From contig JAXHOK010000055.1 in assembly GCA_034519515.1 (NCBI GenBank), forward strand, positions 62,001 through 126,000: DNA of 64,000 nt, given 5' to 3'. Below, piece after piece: positions 60,926 through 64,000 of this stretch. The position numbers and the translations under genes are program-made. The first letter of the stretch is position 1; each line of letters opens with the position of its first letter. A model generated the notes under the pieces. It did not search any database, was not told the origin of the DNA, and saw only the letters and a program-made list of their open reading frames with translations. This stretch comes from Arcicella sp034519515 (lineage in GTDB: Bacteria > Bacteroidota > Bacteroidia > Cytophagales > Spirosomataceae).

Positions 60926-61993
60926 TTAAAATTTAGGACATTTCAATTCTCCTTTGCGTGGGCGACCATGTTTGCGTGGTTCTATCCAATCAGTAAATAC
61001 ATACGAAACTGAAATTTCATGAGCTCCACCCGTTGAACCCAATCGTGAAATAGTGGCATCGTAACTATATCCAATGGAAAAATTATCTTGTCTGAATCCA
61101 ACCAAAATTACGGCAGCATCATTACTAATAATGCTTACATCGTCTTTGGTATAAGTCTTTAAGGGAATTCCTCTATACCATAAGCCCAAAACCATCGGCG
61201 AATAAGTCAAATAGGCCCCCACGTCTAATTGATCTGATGCCCCTTGACGCTTGTAATGAATGACGGGCGTGACGCTCTTTTCACGTTCGATGGCATCGCC
61301 CAAATTATTACCAATCATATAATCTGCCAAAGGGATTCTATAACCTGCCTGAATACCAATTTTCATGGGCAAACGAATGTCTTTGTCGTTAAAAGATTGC
61401 GAAGGTTGATTCAAATGGTGCAGCGAAGCACCCACCCAAAACTGTTCAGAATAAACCAAAGCTCCCGTTGAAAAATCCCAATATTTCAACTGTGGTGCTG
61501 TGTTTGCACCACCTTGCAAAATTTGGTCGGAAGAAAACTTCGGAAAAGCCGTGTAACCCGATGAAATGTAATTGGCTATCTGGTCACCGAAGGTATAATC
61601 GGCAAAATTGATTCCTCGATTAACGTAAGAACCTTGCATACCTAATTTGGCAGTAAGTTTATCGCTTAATTTCAAATGATAAGAATAAGTTGCTCCAATG
61701 TCCGTAGTGGTCAGATTGGTAAATTGACGGTCAGTAGTCATCAAAATACCCACGCCACTATTGAATTTATCAATGTACATATCCGCTGATAATGAGGACG
61801 TTACAAAGTTGGCACTCAATGAGGGCCACTGATTGCGGTGGTTGAAATTAACCCGTGGAGCCATTGCCGAACCCGTAAATGCTGGATTTAGATACAAAGG
61901 GGCGGCATAAAACTGGGAATATTGCGGGTCTTGGGCTTGTGCGAAAGTCCAAGAAACGATGCCTATTAATAGTAAAAAACCTCTTTTCAACAT
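60926..61993 (-). CDS. PorP/SprF family type IX secretion-associated outer-membrane protein
   Basis: The 355-residue barrel protein has a signal peptide (MLKRGFLLLIGIVSWTFAQA) and the family opening AQDPQYSQFYAAPLYLNPAFTGS, then barrel strands such as TDIGATYSYHLKLSDKLTAKLGMQGSYVNRGINF and a Lys-rich C-terminus. PorP/SprF proteins anchor type B T9SS substrates at the cell surface and are usually encoded beside a giant gliding-type adhesin, which starts divergently at 62435. Confidence 0.94.
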   Translation of the reverse strand: MLKRGFLLLIGIVSWTFAQAQDPQYSQFYAAPLYLNPAFTGSAMAPRVNFNHRNQWPSLSANFVTSSLSADMYIDKFNSGVGILMTTDRQFTNLTTTDIGATYSYHLKLSDKLTAKLGMQGSYVNRGINFADYTFGDQIANYISSGYTAFPKFSSDQILQGGANTAPQLKYWDFSTGALVYSEQFWVGASLHHLNQPSQSFNDKDIRLPMKIGIQAGYRIPLADYMIGNNLGDAIEREKSVTPVIHYKRQGASDQLDVGAYLTYSPMVLGLWYRGIPLKTYTKDDVSIISNDAAVILVGFRQDNFSIGYSYDATISRLGSTGGAHEISVSYVFTDWIEPRKHGRPRKGELKCPKF

Positions 61994-62233
61994 GGATTTA
62001 GGAATGTTTTAGTAAGTCTTTATTCGGAAATAATTTAACCAAAGATTACTAAGAACAGTTTAATTTTTGAACTAACAACTTAGATATGTATTTTTTAAGT
62101 TTAAAATAATACAATTTAAGGCTATTGAGAAATTTTTACGCTTAAATTACGTTTATTTTAAATATTTGAAGACTTTTTTACGTATGTCTTCTATAAAATC
62201 AAGCAAATTTAATGCCGACATTTTTTGGTGAAT

Positions 62234-62408
62234 GGTACACGGTAAAAGGTGAACGGGTTTGTAGTCGAAAATCAACAATTGTTAAAGGTATTTATTTTAG
62301 AAAATTATATGAAACAACTATTCGCCTAAAAATAATGTCTTTTCAATAAATTACGAATAAAGAATTTTAAGTCGAATAGCAAAACCGTTCACCTTTTACC
62401 GTGTACCG
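62234..62408. repeat. 23-base inverted repeat (GGTACACGGTAAAAGGTGAACGG arms)
   Basis: The arms at 62234-62256 and 62386-62408 are perfect reverse complements (GGTACACGGTAAAAGGTGAA...). The sequence between them is AT-rich with no gene. Related short copies (GTTCACCTTTTACCGTG) lie at 54262 and (GGTGAAGGGTGAAC) at 44669. The 441-base gap between the divergent porP/sprF and surface-protein genes also holds the start of the latter. Confidence 0.85.
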
Positions 62409-62434
62409 TTTACCAGTTAAGACATAACGAAAAA

Positions 62435-64000
62435 ATGATAAGAATTAGTAGCATAAAACAATTTATTTTACCCTTTCTAATGTTGGTATTAACATTCGGA
62501 TGGTCAAATATTGCTTTTGCTCAATTTAGGGTTTCAAAAACCTGCATTCCCGAATGCCCAGATTCTACTGCCGCTACTATTTTTAAAGATACCATAACCA
62601 CTTCAAAAGCCACCGCTTGGCAATGGGATTTTGGTGATGTGGCAAGTGGTGCAAAAAATACTTCAACCCTCAAAACAGCGGCTCATTTATATACAAGACC
62701 AGGTTCATATACGGTTGTACTCACTCGAACGGTAGATAGTTTGCCCGTGATTACCACCCAAAACGTAGTTATCAATAATCCACCCCAACCGTTTTTCTTG
62801 GGCAATTCCCCTTCTCAACAAGACACAACCATTTGTAAAGGCGATTTCTTGACCCTCGACCCCTACAAAGGTGGCGGAGATTCTAAATATAAATACATTT
62901 GGTATCCCAAGGGTGATACTACCCAAACTTTGCGGGCGGACACCACCAGTTGTTATTCCGTGCAAGTAACTGACACCACCACAGGCTGTTCGGCTCAGAA
63001 CAAAATTAATGTAAAACTATGTGTTCCACCGCCACCAAAGCCTCCTGAAAACTTTTGGTACTTTGGAAATAATGCAGGGGTCAAGTTTTCGGGCGGTAGT
63101 GCCTCTGCCGATGATAAAGGTAAACTCAATACCAAAGAGGGCGTTTCATCTATTGCGGATGTCAACGGAAACCTGCTTTTTTATACGGATGGGCGAAAAA
63201 TTTATGATAAAAACGGCACGGAAATGACTTCTCTGAAACCCGATGATTTGGCGGGTAGTGAGTTCTCAACGCAATCTGCCGTCATTGTGCCGCAGCCCAG
63301 TTGTCAGGGTTGCCAATCGTTGTATTACGTTTTTACGACAACGGAAATAAACGGCACTAAACAAATGAGTTATAGTGTGGTGGATATTCGCCAAAATAAA
63401 GGTGTGGGTAGGGTTATTGAAAAAAACGTAGTCTTGGATGATGAAGCCTCAACCGAACAGGTGATTTCGCATTTTGTGAAAAAAGATTCAACTTATTGGG
63501 TAATTTCTCATGATTATGGTACTGATTCCATTCGTTTACGGAGAGTTACTAAAAATGGCGTTACTATTTCTACGGTTGTAAAAATTGGGTCAAGAATCGA
63601 CAGTACTTCCAAAGGTGAAGGTTATTTGAAAGTATCGCAAGATGGAACAAAATTAGCCGTTGCCATTCCCGGGGGAGCAAGAAATTTAGTGGAAGTTTAC
63701 GATTTTGCGGATTCTACGGGGGCAATTACTAATAAAAAAACAATTGATTTGGGACCCAATCCACCCAAACTGTATGGCGTAGAATTTTCGCCCGACAGTA
63801 AAACACTTTTTGCCACTTTACAGGCAGATACCCTCAGAGATTCAACTTCCTTTTCGTCATTACTTCGCTTTGATTTGACCGACCCCGATTCAGCGGTTAT
63901 TGCCAAATCAAAATCGTTGATTGATTCTTCTCGGAAAGAAATTTATGGTTCAGTACAATTGGGACCCGATGGTAGAATTTATCTCGCCGTCCAAGGAAGT
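62435..64000 (+). CDS. T9SS-type surface protein with PKD-like domains (runs off right edge)
   Basis: The frame is open from ATG 62435 to the window end (522 codons, no stop). It has a signal peptide (MIRISSIKQFILPFLMLVLT... with a hydrophobic core) and a PKD/Ig-like part (WQWDFGDVASGAKN, GSYTVVLTRTVDSLPV), a Pro-rich linker, and WYFGNNAGVKFSGGSASA followed by beta-propeller-like SIADVNGNLLFYTDGRKIYD and KLAVAIPGGARNLVEVYDF. The WYFGNNAG block is a signature of large Bacteroidota gliding-associated proteins. The C-terminal sorting domain would lie outside the window. The adjacent PorP/SprF gene supports a type B T9SS substrate. Confidence 0.88.
   Translation, partial: MIRISSIKQFILPFLMLVLTFGWSNIAFAQFRVSKTCIPECPDSTAATIFKDTITTSKATAWQWDFGDVASGAKNTSTLKTAAHLYTRPGSYTVVLTRTVDSLPVITTQNVVINNPPQPFFLGNSPSQQDTTICKGDFLTLDPYKGGGDSKYKYIWYPKGDTTQTLRADTTSCYSVQVTDTTTGCSAQNKINVKLCVPPPPKPPENFWYFGNNAGVKFSGGSASADDKGKLNTKEGVSSIADVNGNLLFYTDGRKIYDKNGTEMTSLKPDDLAGSEFSTQSAVIVPQPSCQGCQSLYYVFTTTEINGTKQMSYSVVDIRQNKGVGRVIEKNVVLDDEASTEQVISHFVKKDSTYWVISHDYGTDSIRLRRVTKNGVTISTVVKIGSRIDSTSKGEGYLKVSQDGTKLAVAIPGGARNLVEVYDFADSTGAITNKKTIDLGPNPPKLYGVEFSPDSKTLFATLQADTLRDSTSFSSLLRFDLTDPDSAVIAKSKSLIDSSRKEIYGSVQLGPDGRIYLAVQGS

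Noticed and set aside
1..64000. CRISPR array
   Set aside because: No regularly spaced identical repeats with unique spacers; tandem repeats seen are short octamers or palindromes, and no cas genes are present.
1..64000. tRNA or rRNA genes
   Set aside because: No cloverleaf with the TTCGAATC-type T arm or rRNA signature was recognised by eye; a tRNA scan would be needed to exclude one fully.

Overview
The window reads as chromosome from a Bacteroidota bacterium, most likely of the Cytophagales type. The signs are a PorP/SprF type IX secretion protein beside a large PKD/gliding-type surface protein, a GLPGLI protein with a TonB-receptor-like partner, a DUF1800/DUF1501 pair, DUF4369-TlpA and DUF721 proteins, and promoters of the form TAnnTTTG in place of a sigma70 -10 box. 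No rRNA, tRNA, CRISPR array or prophage was recognised. Most genes are ordinary housekeeping genes; the unusual content is in the gaps.

Layout. 0-7 kb: end of a Fic protein, gatB, a TlpA-like thioredoxin, a YefM/YoeB toxin-antitoxin pair with a TGTAC-type operator, proC, moaA and a GH16 glucanase lipoprotein. 7-15.6 kb (minus strand): a PIF1-type helicase with HRDC and HTH tails, a DUF58/MoxR/DUF4350/DUF4129 run, and a DEAD-box helicase. 16-19 kb: nagA, a dead IS1-family element, two miniature elements, a lone rpsJ with its own promoter and terminator, and a third miniature element. 19-25.6 kb: a secreted small protein, a two-component pair, an ECF sigma factor with a Cys-rich anti-sigma candidate, gmk, nadD and a YeeZ-like dehydrogenase. 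25.6-33.3 kb: metallophosphoesterase, orphan ECF sigma, glycosylasparaginase, a small membrane-protein cluster with a broken DUF805 gene, prfA, ruvB. 33.5-46 kb: glycerol facilitator, divergent mntR/mntH, outer-membrane and membrane proteins, GntR-type regulator, ABC-F protein, RDD and SpoIIM proteins, TPR protein. 46.5-54 kb: LuxR-type response regulator, small Cys-rich secreted peptide, then GLPGLI, TonB-receptor-like and M16 peptidase genes that all carry frameshifts. 54-64 kb: FMN reductase, a short ORF overlapping a DUF6169 gene, methionine-type aminotransferase, DUF1800/DUF1501, DUF721, PorP/SprF and the start of a T9SS-type surface protein that runs off the end.

Structure between genes. 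A family of miniature inverted-repeat elements shares a 24-nt core (centred on TTTAGCATCGCTAAA) but has diverging termini. One copy sits in codon 7 of the DUF805 gene, with a TTA target duplication, and removing it restores the reading frame. A second, more abundant class consists of composite palindromes: each arm is built from 9-12 bp motif variants, the motif differs from locus to locus, and the architecture is the same. One palindrome unit lies in frame inside a coding sequence. The RDD/SpoIIM and DUF4129/DUF4350/MoxR/DUF58 genes, normally one cluster, are about 28 kb apart here, and a single inversion of roughly 14.25-44.7 kb would rejoin them. The stretch 47.6-53.2 kb shows a rising density of lesions that ends abruptly, which could be gene decay or poor consensus sequence.
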